The notes below the pieces were generated by a model. That model saw only the letters and a program-made list of their open reading frames with translations. It searched no databases and had not been told where the DNA came from. Below are positions 39,009-48,373 of a stretch of 64,000 nucleotides of DNA, in pieces. The first letter of the stretch is position 1. Each line of letters starts with the position of its first letter. A program made the position numbers and the translations under genes. The DNA is from Burkholderiaceae bacterium (GTDB taxonomy: Bacteria > Pseudomonadota > Gammaproteobacteria > Burkholderiales > Burkholderiaceae): the NCBI GenBank assembly GCA_021166835.1, contig JAJPEN010000026.1, positions 124,001 through 188,000 on the forward strand, given 5' to 3'.

Positions 39009-39483
39009 GGACTCGCGCCCGAATTCCCGGTGTAGACTTCCCCCGCCGTTGCGCAGAAAGCGAAATAAAGCCCCTGTAACTTACTGGGGTATTGCCCTCT
39101 CCCGAGGGGCCTGACGAAGCAAACTTCGCTCGCTGCACCGAATTACGTGTTTCCACCTATTGACGTTTCGGCGCACAATACGCCCCGGAGGAAAACGAAC
39201 AGAAGGGGAGCACGAACCGAAGAGGAACACGAACCGAAGGGGGAGCACGAACCGAAAGGGGAGCCCGAACCGAAAGGGGAGCATTCCTCGCCGAATCGCG
39301 CGGCGGATCATTTCGCCGATCCTGCGTGTCGATCCGGTTCTTTCCCGCGAATCTCTTGAAGCACAACGGCCCCCGGGAGCGACGCCCCGCCGGCCGATCC
39401 ATTCCTGTCGTCGCCGCCCGCGCGGCCGGCTGCAGGCCTCATCCGATGAGCGCGATTTGCGCAACACCTGAGGGCCCAGACCG
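39009..39483. other. 475-bp intergenic region between tgt and the acyltransferase gene
   Basis: Lower GC than its surroundings in the first 180 bp. Contents: a weak GC hairpin (GCCCTC/GAGGGGC, 39094-39110), a perfect short hairpin CGAAG-CAAA-CTTCG (39115-39128), TTGACG at 39160-39165 without a well-spaced -10, the 17/18-bp repeat array (39195-39282), then GC-rich DNA with no convincing gene. Short frames through the array translate to Lys/Glu/Pro/Gly repeats and lack ribosome binding sites. GAGGG 9-13 nt before 39484 is the likely ribosome binding site of the next gene. Confidence 0.7.
39195..39282 (+). repeat. Purine-rich 17/18-bp tandem repeat
   Basis: Five units starting at 39195, 39212, 39229, 39247 and 39265; consensus ACGAACCGAAAGGGGAGC. 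The first two units are 17 bp, the last three 18 bp and nearly identical. The core GAACCGAAAGGGGAGC resembles the pcnB repeat core GAGCCGAAGGCGGGGC. Confidence 0.88.
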
Positions 39484-40299
39484 ATGCTTTATCCGATCCT
39501 GCCCCACGCTCTCGGCCCGACCCGGCTCACGTCGCGGTTCGGCGGTGATTTCTTCGACCGCTTCTCGCTCGAACTCGCCACGAGCGACGAACTGAGAACC
39601 GAGAGCTACCGGCTTCGCCACCGCATCTACGTGGAGGAACTGAAGTACGAACGTGCGGAAGACTTCCCCCATGGCGTCGAATTCGATGCCTACGACCGGC
39701 GATCGCTCGCCGTGCTGCTGCGCCATAGGGCAAGTCGTCGCTTCATCGGTTGCGTGCGACTCATCATCGCCGACCCCAAGGACGCCAGCCGACCCTTCCC
39801 GTTCGAACTCGCCGCCGTCGACGGCATCGCGCGTTCGGCCACCTTCCGCGATACGCCGCGCGAGTGCATCGGCGAAGTTTCGCGCCTGGCGGTGATACGC
39901 GAGTTCCGCCGCAGGAAGGTCGACCGCGACCCGGCGCTCTACTCGCTACAGGATCTCACGCTCGATCCTTCCGACCCGCGCCGGCACAACAACCTGCCGC
40001 CCGCGCTCGGACTGATCTTCTCGGCGGCCTGGCTGGGCATCGAAATAGGCCTGGACGCCGTATTCGTGATCATGGAACTGCGCCTGGCGAGGCTGTTGCG
40101 CTCGCTGGGGCTCGTGTTCACGCAGGTGGCCGAGCCGATCGAATACCGCGGCCTGCGCGCGCCTTTCGAGATCCGCCGTGAGGCGCTGCTGGGCGATCTC
40201 GCCCCGCCCCTGCGCGGCGTTCTGAATCTGGTGCGCGAGCGCATGCTTGCGCTCACTTCCGTGGAAGTGGCGAACGCCCGGATCTCCGTCGAGCATTGA
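39484..40299 (+). CDS. PEP-CTERM/exosortase system-associated acyltransferase-like protein
   Basis: 271 residues of the GNAT-like group that includes the exosortase-associated acyltransferases, N-acyl amino acid synthases and, distantly, acyl-homoserine lactone synthases. Seen: FFDRFSLELATSDELRTESY, LRHRIYVEELKYE (the xxxR-xxVY-xExLxY pattern of this group), RFIGCVRLIIADPKD, ECIGEVSRLAVIREFRRRK (acyl-CoA/ACP site region), and a hydrophobic strand LGIEIGLDAVFVIMELRLAR. No signal peptide. No exosortase or PEP-CTERM gene is in the window. Probable role: making an N-acyl amino acid or related signal or surface molecule. It lies alone between tgt and yajC. Confidence 0.8.
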   Translation: MLYPILPHALGPTRLTSRFGGDFFDRFSLELATSDELRTESYRLRHRIYVEELKYERAEDFPHGVEFDAYDRRSLAVLLRHRASRRFIGCVRLIIADPKDASRPFPFELAAVDGIARSATFRDTPRECIGEVSRLAVIREFRRRKVDRDPALYSLQDLTLDPSDPRRHNNLPPALGLIFSAAWLGIEIGLDAVFVIMELRLARLLRSLGLVFTQVAEPIEYRGLRAPFEIRREALLGDLAPPLRGVLNLVRERMLALTSVEVANARISVEH

Positions 40300-40368
40300 A
40301 ACAAAAGCGTCGATCACGGCAGGGGTAAACGCAAGCCGCGTGCCTGCCGCGTTCCCGGAGGGCGCCGT

Positions 40369-40377
40369 TGCTATAAT
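40369..40377 (+). promoter_or_regulatory. Extended -10 promoter (TG-C-TATAAT) for yajC-secDF
   Basis: TGCTATAAT is a perfect extended -10 box, 26 nt before the yajC GTG, with GGAG as ribosome binding site in between. A recognisable -35 is not needed for this class. It gives yajC-secD-secF its own promoter, downstream of the acyltransferase gene. Confidence 0.65.
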
Positions 40378-40403
40378 TCGCGGCTCACTTCCGGAGATGC
40401 CTC

Positions 40404-40751
40404 GTGCTCATCTCGCCAGCCTACGCCCAGTCCGCTGGCTCGACCGAACAGCAGATCGTCGGCTTCCTGCCGATCATCCTGATGTTCGTCGTGCTGTATT
40501 TCCTGATGATCCGACCGCAGATGAAGCGCGCGAAAGAGCACAAGACGATGCTCGAGGCGCTCAAGCGCGGCGACGAGGTCGTCACCTCAGGCGGGCTGAT
40601 CGGCCGTGTCACCAAGGTCGGCGAGAGCTACGTCACCATCGAGGTCGCGCGCACCCCCGAGGGCAAGGGCGGCGACGCTCCCATCGAGATGAACTTCCAG
40701 AAGACGGCGGTGCAGACCCTGCTGCCCAACGGAACGATCAAGGCGATCTGA
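40404..40751 (+). CDS. yajC: Preprotein translocase subunit YajC
   Basis: 115 residues with one membrane helix (about 18-36, VGFLPIILMFVVLYFLMIRP) followed by the conserved RPQMKRAKEHKTMLEALKRG and DEVVTSGGLIGRVTKV. A small partner of SecDF-YidC. GTG start supported by GGAG 9 nt upstream. Confidence 0.95.
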   Translation: MLISPAYAQSAGSTEQQIVGFLPIILMFVVLYFLMIRPQMKRAKEHKTMLEALKRGDEVVTSGGLIGRVTKVGESYVTIEVARTPEGKGGDAPIEMNFQKTAVQTLLPNGTIKAI

Positions 40752-40795
40752 ACGCGTGAACGAAGCCCGCGTTCCAGGCGTCTGAGCGGAGCCCC

Positions 40796-42673
40796 ATGAA
40801 CCGCTATCCGGTCTGGAAATACGTCATCCTGGCGCTGTCGCTGGTCTTCGGCCTGCTGTACACGCTGCCGAACTTCTTCGGGGAAGCGCCGGCCATCCAG
40901 GTCTCCAGCGCCAAGGCCACGCAGAAGATCGACGACTCGATGGTCGGCCGGGTCGGCGACATCCTCTCGAAGGCGGGCATCGAGAGCACGGGCCTGTTCT
41001 TCGACGGCAACTCGGTGAAGGCGCGCTTCGCCAGCACCGACCTGCAACTGCGCGCCAAGGACACGGTCGCGCGCGCGCTGAACCCCGATCCCGAAGACCC
41101 GTCGTGGATCGTCGCGCTGAACCTGCTGTCCGACACGCCGCGCTGGCTCACGGCGCTGCATGCGCTGCCGATGTACCTGGGCCTGGACCTGCGCGGCGGC
41201 GTCCACTTCCTGCTGCAGGTCGACATGAAGGAGGCGCTCGCCAAGCGCATGGACGGACTGGCGAGCGACATCCGCACGCAGCTGCGCGACCGCAACATCC
41301 GCCATGCCGGCATCGATCGCGTCGGCGACACGATCGAAATCCGCTTCCGCGACGCCGAAACGCGCGAGCGGGCGCGCGCCGTGATTGCCGACACCTCGCC
41401 CGAGCTGGCGCTCACCCCCAGCGACAGCGGCGAGCCGAAGCTCGTCGCGCGCTTTCGCGAAGATGCCGCGGCTCGCGTGCAGCAGAACGCCGTCCATCAG
41501 AACATCACCACGCTGAGCAACCGCATCAACGAGCTGGGCGTCTCCGAACCGGTGATCCAGCAGCAGGGCCCCGACCGCGTCGTCGTGCAGCTGCCCGGCG
41601 TGCAGGACACCGCGAAGGCGAAAGACATCCTCGGGCGCACCGCCACGCTCGAAGTGCACATGGTGTGCGAGTCGCCCGAAGAGCTGAGCGCGCTGGCCGC
41701 CGGCACCGTTCCCTTCGGCTGCGAACGCTTCACCGAGCGCGGCGGGCAGCCGATCCTGCTGCGCAAGCAGGTGATCCTCACCGGCGCGAACCTGAACGAC
41801 GCGCAGGCCGGTTTCGACGGCCAGACGCACGAGCCGGCCGTGCACCTGACGCTCGACGCGAAAGGCGCGCGCATCTTCCGCGACGTCACGCGCGAGAACA
41901 TCGGCCGGCGCATGGCCATCGTCCTCGTCGAGCGCGGCAAGGGCGAGGTGGTCACCGCGCCGGTCATCCGCAGCGAGATCGCCGGCGGACGCGTGCAGAT
42001 CTCCGGCAGCATGACCACGCAGGAGGCCAACGACGTCGCGCTGCTGCTGCGCGCGGGCTCGCTCGCCGCGCCGATGGAGATCATCGAGGAGCGCACGATC
42101 GGCCCGAGCCTGGGCGCCGACAACATCCGCCAGGGCTTCCACTCCACGCTGTGGGGTTTCGTGACGATCGCCGTCTTCATGGTCTTCTACTACCATTTCT
42201 TCGGCCTGGTCTCGGCGATCGCGCTGTCGGTGAACCTGCTGCTGCTGATCGCGCTGCTGTCGCTGCTGCAGGCCACGCTCACGCTGCCCGGCATCGCGGC
42301 CATCGCGCTCACGCTCGGCATGGCGATCGACGCCAACGTGCTGATCAACGAGCGCGTGCGCGAGGAGCTGCGCAACGGCGCCACGCCGCAGGCGGCGATC
42401 TCCGCCGGCTACGAGCACGCGTGGGCCACCATCCTCGACTCGAACGTCACGTCGATGATCGCCGGCGTCGCGCTGCTCATCTTCGGGTCGGGGCCGGTGC
42501 GCGGCTTCGCCGTCGTGCACGTGCTGGGCCTGCTCACGTCGATGTTCTCGGCCGTGTTCTTCTCGCGCGGGCTGGTCAACCTCTGGTACGGGCGCCGGCG
42601 CAAGCTCGCGAAGGTTTCGGTCGGGCAGGTGTGGAAGCCGGGCGCCGCCCGGCCGTCGGCGCGCCACGGCTGA
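40796..42673 (+). CDS. secD: Protein translocase subunit SecD
   Basis: 625 residues, usual length. First helix at about 8-28, a large periplasmic P1 region (GLDLRGGVHFLLQVDMKEAL, NRINELGVSEPVIQQQGPDR), then five helices with the conserved TM4 motif LTLGMAIDANVLINERVREE. It uses the proton gradient to pull exported proteins across the membrane with SecF. 44 bp after yajC, 11 bp before secF. Confidence 0.97.
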   Translation: MNRYPVWKYVILALSLVFGLLYTLPNFFGEAPAIQVSSAKATQKIDDSMVGRVGDILSKAGIESTGLFFDGNSVKARFASTDLQLRAKDTVARALNPDPEDPSWIVALNLLSDTPRWLTALHALPMYLGLDLRGGVHFLLQVDMKEALAKRMDGLASDIRTQLRDRNIRHAGIDRVGDTIEIRFRDAETRERARAVIADTSPELALTPSDSGEPKLVARFREDAAARVQQNAVHQNITTLSNRINELGVSEPVIQQQGPDRVVVQLPGVQDTAKAKDILGRTATLEVHMVCESPEELSALAAGTVPFGCERFTERGGQPILLRKQVILTGANLNDAQAGFDGQTHEPAVHLTLDAKGARIFRDVTRENIGRRMAIVLVERGKGEVVTAPVIRSEIAGGRVQISGSMTTQEANDVALLLRAGSLAAPMEIIEERTIGPSLGADNIRQGFHSTLWGFVTIAVFMVFYYHFFGLVSAIALSVNLLLLIALLSLLQATLTLPGIAAIALTLGMAIDANVLINERVREELRNGATPQAAISAGYEHAWATILDSNVTSMIAGVALLIFGSGPVRGFAVVHVLGLLTSMFSAVFFSRGLVNLWYGRRRKLAKVSVGQVWKPGAARPSARHG

Positions 42674-42684
42674 AGGATCGAACG

Positions 42685-43629
42685 ATGGAATTCTTCCGCA
42701 TCCATCGCGACATCCCGTTCATGCGCCACGCGCGCGTCCTGAACGCGATCTCGATCGTAATGTTCCTGCTCGCGGTGTTCTTCCTCGCCACGCGCGGGCT
42801 GCACCTGTCGATCGAGTTCACCGGCGGAACGGTGATGGAGGTGCACTACGACGACAGCGCCGACCTGCCGAAGATCCGCTCCACGGTAGGCAGGCTCGGC
42901 TACGCCGACGCGGCCGTGCAGAACTTCGGCACCTCGCACGACGTGCTCATCCGCCTGCCCAGCGCCGAGGGCAGCGGCAAGAGCTACACCGAGCAGAGCA
43001 ACGAGGTGATGGCCGCGCTGAAGGCCGACGACGCGAACGCGAAACTGCAGCGCGTGGAGTTCGTCGGCCCCCAGGTGGGCAAGGAGCTGTTCAGCGACGG
43101 CGCGATGGCGCTGCTGTTCGTCATCGTCGGCATCATCCTCTACCTGTCGATCCGCTTCGAGTGGAAGTTCGCGGTCGCCGCGATCATCGCGAACCTGCAC
43201 GACGTGGTCATCATCCTGGGCTTCTTCGCCGCCTTCCAGTGGGAATTCTCGCTGTCGGTGCTGGCCGCGGTGCTCGCCGTGCTCGGCTACTCGGTGAACG
43301 AGTCGGTGATCATCTTCGACCGGATCCGCGAGTACTTCCGCAAGATCCGCAAGCTCGACACGCCGCACCTGATCGACAAGGCGATCACCAGCACGATCTC
43401 GCGCACGATCATCACGCACGGCTCCACGCAGGTCATGGTGCTGTCGATGCTGATCTTCGGCGGCCCCACCCTGCACTACTTCGCGGTGGCGCTCACCATC
43501 GGGATCCTGTTCGGCATCTACTCGTCGGTGTTCGTCGCGGCGGCCATCGCGATGTGGCTCGGCGTCAAGCGCGAAGACCTCGTCAAGCCGGTCAAGCGCA
43601 AGGACGACGGCCAGCCGGAACTGCCGTGA
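42685..43629 (+). CDS. secF: Protein translocase subunit SecF
   Basis: 314 residues. First helix about 17-38, periplasmic segment SIEFTGGTVMEVHY, then helices with IANLHDVVIILGFF and LGYSVNESVIIFDRIREYFR. Last gene of yajC-secD-secF. AAGGA precedes the ATG. Confidence 0.96.
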   Translation: MEFFRIHRDIPFMRHARVLNAISIVMFLLAVFFLATRGLHLSIEFTGGTVMEVHYDDSADLPKIRSTVGRLGYADAAVQNFGTSHDVLIRLPSAEGSGKSYTEQSNEVMAALKADDANAKLQRVEFVGPQVGKELFSDGAMALLFVIVGIILYLSIRFEWKFAVAAIIANLHDVVIILGFFAAFQWEFSLSVLAAVLAVLGYSVNESVIIFDRIREYFRKIRKLDTPHLIDKAITSTISRTIITHGSTQVMVLSMLIFGGPTLHYFAVALTIGILFGIYSSVFVAAAIAMWLGVKREDLVKPVKRKDDGQPELP

Positions 43630-43674
43630 GCCTGCCTCGGTTCAGCTCCCCGCTTGCACGGAAGGGGTAGTCCG

Positions 43675-44391
43675 GTGAGCGCGCTGCCCGGCTTCGACCC
43701 GCGCGCCGCGGCCGGCGCGCCTTCGCAGCCGCTGCGAGTCCGCGTCTGGGATCTGCCCACGCGCCTCTTTCACTGGGCGCTCGCCGCGTGCATCGTCGCC
43801 TCGGTCGTGTCGGCGAAGATCGGCGGCAACGCTTTCGCCTGGCACTTCCGCTTCGGCTACGCGATCCTCGCGCTCGTGCTGTTTCGCCTGATGTGGGGCT
43901 TCGTCGGCCCGCGCTATGCGCGCTTCGCCAGCTTTCCGCCGAATCCGGCGGCCGCGTGGCGCCGGCTGCGCGCCGGGAGCGCGCCCGCCGAAGACGTCGG
44001 CCACGGACCGCTGGGCGCGCTGTCGATCTACGCGATGCTGGCGTCGGTCGCGCTGCAGGCCGGCACCGGACTGTTCGCCAGCGACGACATCCTGTGGGAC
44101 GGGCCGCTGAAGGACAGCGTCTCGAACGCGACGAGCGAGATGCTCACCGCGGTGCACCTGGTCAACCGCTACGTGCTGATCGCACTGATCGTGCTGCACT
44201 TGGCGGCGATCGCCTGGTACGCTCGCGTTCGCCGCCGGCCGCTGGTGCGCGCGATGATCGACGGCGACCTCGCGCTCGCTGCCCCGCAGGCGAGCCCGCC
44301 GGCTCCGGCACCCGACGGCGCCCGCGTGCGAGCCGGCGCGCTGGTGCTGCTGGCCGCGAGCGCAGCCGTCGTCTGGGCGCTGGTCAGCTAG
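43675..44391 (+). CDS. Cytochrome b561 family di-haem membrane protein
   Basis: 238 residues, four membrane helices (about 35-55, 65-80, 105-130, 160-185) plus a C-terminal one (about 218-236). The N-terminal VRVWDLPTRLFHWALA with its helix-1 His, AWHFRFGYAILAL, and VHLVNRYVLIALIVLHLAAI supply haem-ligand histidines. Such proteins pass electrons from the quinone pool to c-type cytochromes. GTG start at 43675 with GGAAGGGG 7 nt upstream. Faces a cytochrome c' gene across a terminator, a common pairing. Confidence 0.88.
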   Translation: MSALPGFDPRAAAGAPSQPLRVRVWDLPTRLFHWALAACIVASVVSAKIGGNAFAWHFRFGYAILALVLFRLMWGFVGPRYARFASFPPNPAAAWRRLRAGSAPAEDVGHGPLGALSIYAMLASVALQAGTGLFASDDILWDGPLKDSVSNATSEMLTAVHLVNRYVLIALIVLHLAAIAWYARVRRRPLVRAMIDGDLALAAPQASPPAPAPDGARVRAGALVLLAASAAVVWALVS

Positions 44392-44397
44392 CAGTGC

Positions 44398-44416
44398 GGG
44401 CGGCCGAGGGCCGCCC
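44398..44416. terminator. Perfect GC hairpin between cytochrome b561 and cytochrome c' genes
   Basis: GGGCGGCC-GAG-GGCCGCCC: an 8-bp perfect stem with 3-nt loop located between the two convergent stops (44391 and 44435). It lacks a long T-run but its position suits a bidirectional terminator. Confidence 0.65.
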
Positions 44417-44434
44417 GACTCCTTCCTGGACTTC

Positions 44435-44908
44435 CTAGATCTTCCTGCGGTACTTGTCGTGGCAGGCCTTGCACGCCTGCCCGGTGGCGCCGACCTGCGT
44501 GCGCAGCGTCTCGAGGCTGCCGACGGCCGCCGGCAGCTTCGCGGTTTCGGCATTCAGCCCTTCGATGAGCCGCTTGACGTCGTCCATGTTGCGGAACAGC
44601 TCGGGCCTGGCGTGCGAGTCGAGCGATTCGGTGGCGGGGGCGAATCCCTCCCACGGCAGCCGCGCCATCGTCTCGATGACCTGCGCCGAATGCCTGGCCG
44701 CTTCGGCGTCGAACGGGGCCTTGCCCTGCGCCATTGCGCCGAGCCGGCCCATGTGCGAGCCCATGACGACGAAGGCCGACTGGCGATACTTGACGGCGTC
44801 CTCGGGCTTGGCGAACTGCGCCTTGGCCGGCGAGGCAAAAGCGAAAGCGGCGAACGAAGCGGCGAACAAAGCGGCCGTCGGCGAAAGAACGGTCCTTCTT
44901 GCGATCAT
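44435..44908 (-). CDS. Cytochrome c'
   Basis: 157 residues. Signal peptide 1-30 (cleaved after PAKA), then a four-helix bundle beginning FAKPEDAVKYRQSAFVVMGS and ending with the C-terminal haem motif CKACH (146-150), as in cytochromes c' (class II). The distal ligand is missing in the family, so the haem binds NO; known roles are NO tolerance or storage. The nirK fusion elsewhere in the window provides a possible NO source (inference). Confidence 0.9.
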   Translation of the reverse strand: MIARRTVLSPTAALFAASFAAFAFASPAKAQFAKPEDAVKYRQSAFVVMGSHMGRLGAMAQGKAPFDAEAARHSAQVIETMARLPWEGFAPATESLDSHARPELFRNMDDVKRLIEGLNAETAKLPAAVGSLETLRTQVGATGQACKACHDKYRRKI

Positions 44909-44954
44909 CGGGAGGATTCTCCAGGGGAAAGACGGGACGAACCGGATGCGCTAG

Positions 44955-46415
<1,461 letters not shown>

Positions 46416-46443
46416 CTAGCATCGTCGCGCCTCTCGGGCGCTT

Positions 46444-46452
46444 TGCTATACT
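46444..46452 (+). promoter_or_regulatory. Extended -10 promoter (TG-C-TATACT) for the GST gene
   Basis: TGCTATACT lies 24 nt before the GST ATG within the 124-bp purB-GST divergent region. It is the same form as the yajC promoter box. Confidence 0.6.
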
Positions 46453-46476
46453 GGCCCGCCGTACCGCGGCGGTGCA

Positions 46477-47085
46477 ATGAAGCTCATCGGTTCGAATTCG
46501 AGTCCGTACGTCCGCAAGGTGCGCGTCGTGCTGGCCGAAAAGAAGATCGAATATCAGTACGAACTGGAAGACCCCTGGTCGGCCGACTCCACGCTTCAGA
46601 GCATCAACCCGCTCGGCAAGGTTCCGACGCTGATCATGGACGACGGCGCCGCGCTGTTCGACTCGCGCGTCATCGCCGAATACCTCGACAACCTCACGCC
46701 GGTGCACAAGCTCGTACCGGCCAACGGCCGTTCGCGCGTCGAGGTCAAGATCTGGGAAGTGCTCGGCGACGGCCTGCTCGACGCCGCGGTGCTCGTGCGC
46801 CTCGAGCAGACGCAACGCACCGACAGCCAGCGCAGCCCGGCGTGGATCGCGCGGCAGATGTCCAAGATCGAGGCGTCGCTGCAGGCGATGTCCAACGCGC
46901 TCGCCGACAAGGCCTGGTGCGTGGACGGCAAATACTCGCTCGCCGACATCTCGCTCGGCTGCGCGCTCGGCTATCTGGATTTCCGCTTTCCCGCCCTGGG
47001 CTGGCGCGCGCAGTTCTCCAACCTCGCGCGGCACGCCGACAAGCTGTTCGCGCGGCCGAGCTTCGCGGAGACGGGGCCGTCGTAG
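46477..47085 (+). CDS. Glutathione S-transferase family protein
   Basis: 202 residues. Thioredoxin-like N-domain MKLIGSNSSPYVRKVRVVLA with the catalytic-type Ser, GSH-contact NPLGKVPTLI and DSRVIAEYLD, then a helical C-domain ending YSLADISLGCALGYLDFRFP. Physiological substrate unknown; GSTs of this type commonly sit beside purB in Burkholderiales. Convergent with mnmA. Confidence 0.9.
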   Translation: MKLIGSNSSPYVRKVRVVLAEKKIEYQYELEDPWSADSTLQSINPLGKVPTLIMDDGAALFDSRVIAEYLDNLTPVHKLVPANGRSRVEVKIWEVLGDGLLDAAVLVRLEQTQRTDSQRSPAWIARQMSKIEASLQAMSNALADKAWCVDGKYSLADISLGCALGYLDFRFPALGWRAQFSNLARHADKLFARPSFAETGPS

Positions 47086-47097
47086 GACGAGAAGGGA

Positions 47098-47120
47098 GAA
47101 GGGTCAACGCTTCACCCTTC
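47098..47120. terminator. Inverted repeat between GST and mnmA
   Basis: GAAGGGT (47098-47104) and ACCCTTC (47114-47120) form a 7-bp stem with 9-nt loop; the right arm overlaps the mnmA stop (47112-47114). Located between convergent genes. Confidence 0.4.
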
Positions 47121-48263
47121 ACTGCCTTCGATCACCCCGCCCCCCAGACACACCTCCTCGCGATACAGCACCGCGCTCTGCCCGGGCGTGACGGCCCATT
47201 GGGGCTCGGCGAAGCGAAGCTCGAAGCAGGAATCCGGCAGCACCGAGAGCGTGCACCGCGCATCCGCTTGCCGATAGCGCGTTTTCGCCGCCAGCAGGCC
47301 GCCGTCGGCGGGCGGTGTGCCGGGGCCGGCGGGCAGCGCACTCGCCTCCACCGGCGGCTCGCCGGCGATCCAGTGCGCGTCGATCGCGCGCAGACTTGTC
47401 GCGCGCAACATCGGGTGGTCGTGCCCCTGCACGACGACGAGTTCGTTGCGCGCGAGATCCTTGCGCGCGACGAACCACGGCTCGCCGCTGCCGCCGCGCA
47501 TTCCGCCGATGCGCAGGCCCTTGCGCTGGCCGATCGTGTGGAAGGCCAGTCCCTCATGCTCGCCGATCGCGCGGCCGTCGTCGGTGACGATCGCGCCGGG
47601 GCGGGTCGGCAGGTAGCGGCCGAGGAACTCGCGAAACGGCCGCTCGCCGATGAAGCAGATGCCGGTGGAGTCCTTGCGCTGCGCGTTCGGCAGGTCGATC
47701 GAGCGCGCGATCTCGCGCACCTCGCGCTTGTGCAAGCCGCCCAGCGGGAAGATCGTTCGCGCGAGCTGCGCCTGCGTCAGGCGGTGCAGGAAGTAGCTCT
47801 GGTCCTTTCCGGGGTCGACGCCGCGCAGCAGCTCGAAGCCGGCATCGGCGGCGCGCACGCGCGCGTAGTGACCGGTGGCGATGCGCCCGGCGCCGAGCGC
47901 CATCGCGTGATCGAGGAAGGCCTTGAACTTGATCTCGGCGTTGCACAGCACGTCCGGATTCGGCGTGCGGCCGGCCGAATACTCGCGCAGGAATTCGGCG
48001 AACACCCGCTCGCGGTACTCGGCCGCGAAGTTCACCGCCTCGATCTCGATGCCGAGCACGTCGGCCGCGCTCGCCGCGGCGATCCAGTCCTCGCGGGTCG
48101 AGCAGTATTCATCGTCGTCGTCGTCCTCCCAGTTCTTCATGAACAGGCCGACGACCTCGTAGCCCTGCTGCCTCAGCAGCCACGCTGCGACCGACGAATC
48201 GACGCCGCCGGAGATCCCGACGACGACGCGCTCGCCGGATCGATCGGTCGCAGGCATGGACAT
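47112..48263 (-). CDS. mnmA: tRNA-specific 2-thiouridylase
   Basis: 383 residues. PP-loop [13 protein letters not shown] (residues 18-30), catalytic cysteines Cys107 ([11 protein letters not shown]) and Cys203 ([13 protein letters not shown]), and ATGHYARV. It thiolates U34 of tRNA-Lys, Glu and Gln. An extended -10 box ends 9 nt before the ATG, leaving room for only a few leader bases; an alternative ATG (48257) is two codons in. Confidence 0.96.
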   Translation of the reverse strand: MSMPATDRSGERVVVGISGGVDSSVAAWLLRQQGYEVVGLFMKNWEDDDDDEYCSTREDWIAAASAADVLGIEIEAVNFAAEYRERVFAEFLREYSAGRTPNPDVLCNAEIKFKAFLDHAMALGAGRIATGHYARVRAADAGFELLRGVDPGKDQSYFLHRLTQAQLARTIFPLGGLHKREVREIARSIDLPNAQRKDSTGICFIGERPFREFLGRYLPTRPGAIVTDDGRAIGEHEGLAFHTIGQRKGLRIGGMRGGSGEPWFVARKDLARNELVVVQGHDHPMLRATSLRAIDAHWIAGEPPVEASALPAGPGTPPADGGLLAAKTRYRQADARCTLSVLPDSCFELRFAEPQWAVTPGQSAVLYREEVCLGGGVIEGSEG

Positions 48264-48272
48264 AAGCGTTTC

Positions 48273-48281
48273 ATGATAGCA
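48273..48281 (-). promoter_or_regulatory. Extended -10 promoter (TG-C-TATCAT) for mnmA
   Basis: On the minus strand TGCTATCAT is followed by nine bases and the mnmA ATG at 48263. The predicted start site is about 2-3 nt before the ATG. Confidence 0.55.
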
Positions 48282-48321
48282 ACCGCGCCACGCAGCCCGC
48301 CTTCGGCCGCCCCGGGCACCT

Positions 48322-48327
48322 TACAAT
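48322..48327 (+). promoter_or_regulatory. -10 element (TACAAT) for the pnt operon
   Basis: TACAAT in the 110-bp mnmA-pntAa divergent region, 46 nt before the pntAa ATG; GAGGA is a suitable ribosome binding site at 48361-48365. No clear -35. Confidence 0.5.
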
Positions 48328-48373
48328 ACGCGGCGATCCCGGATCCCCCCGTCCGGACTCCCGAGGAATTCGA

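Noticed and set aside
39147..39471. Small frames through the 18-bp repeat array (for example HEPKGE repeats)
   Set aside because: No ribosome binding site, unit length changes from 17 to 18 bp, and translation is pure repeat.
40404..43629. Possibility that secD and secF are fused
   Set aside because: They are separate frames with stop at 42673 and a fresh ATG with AAGGA at 42685.
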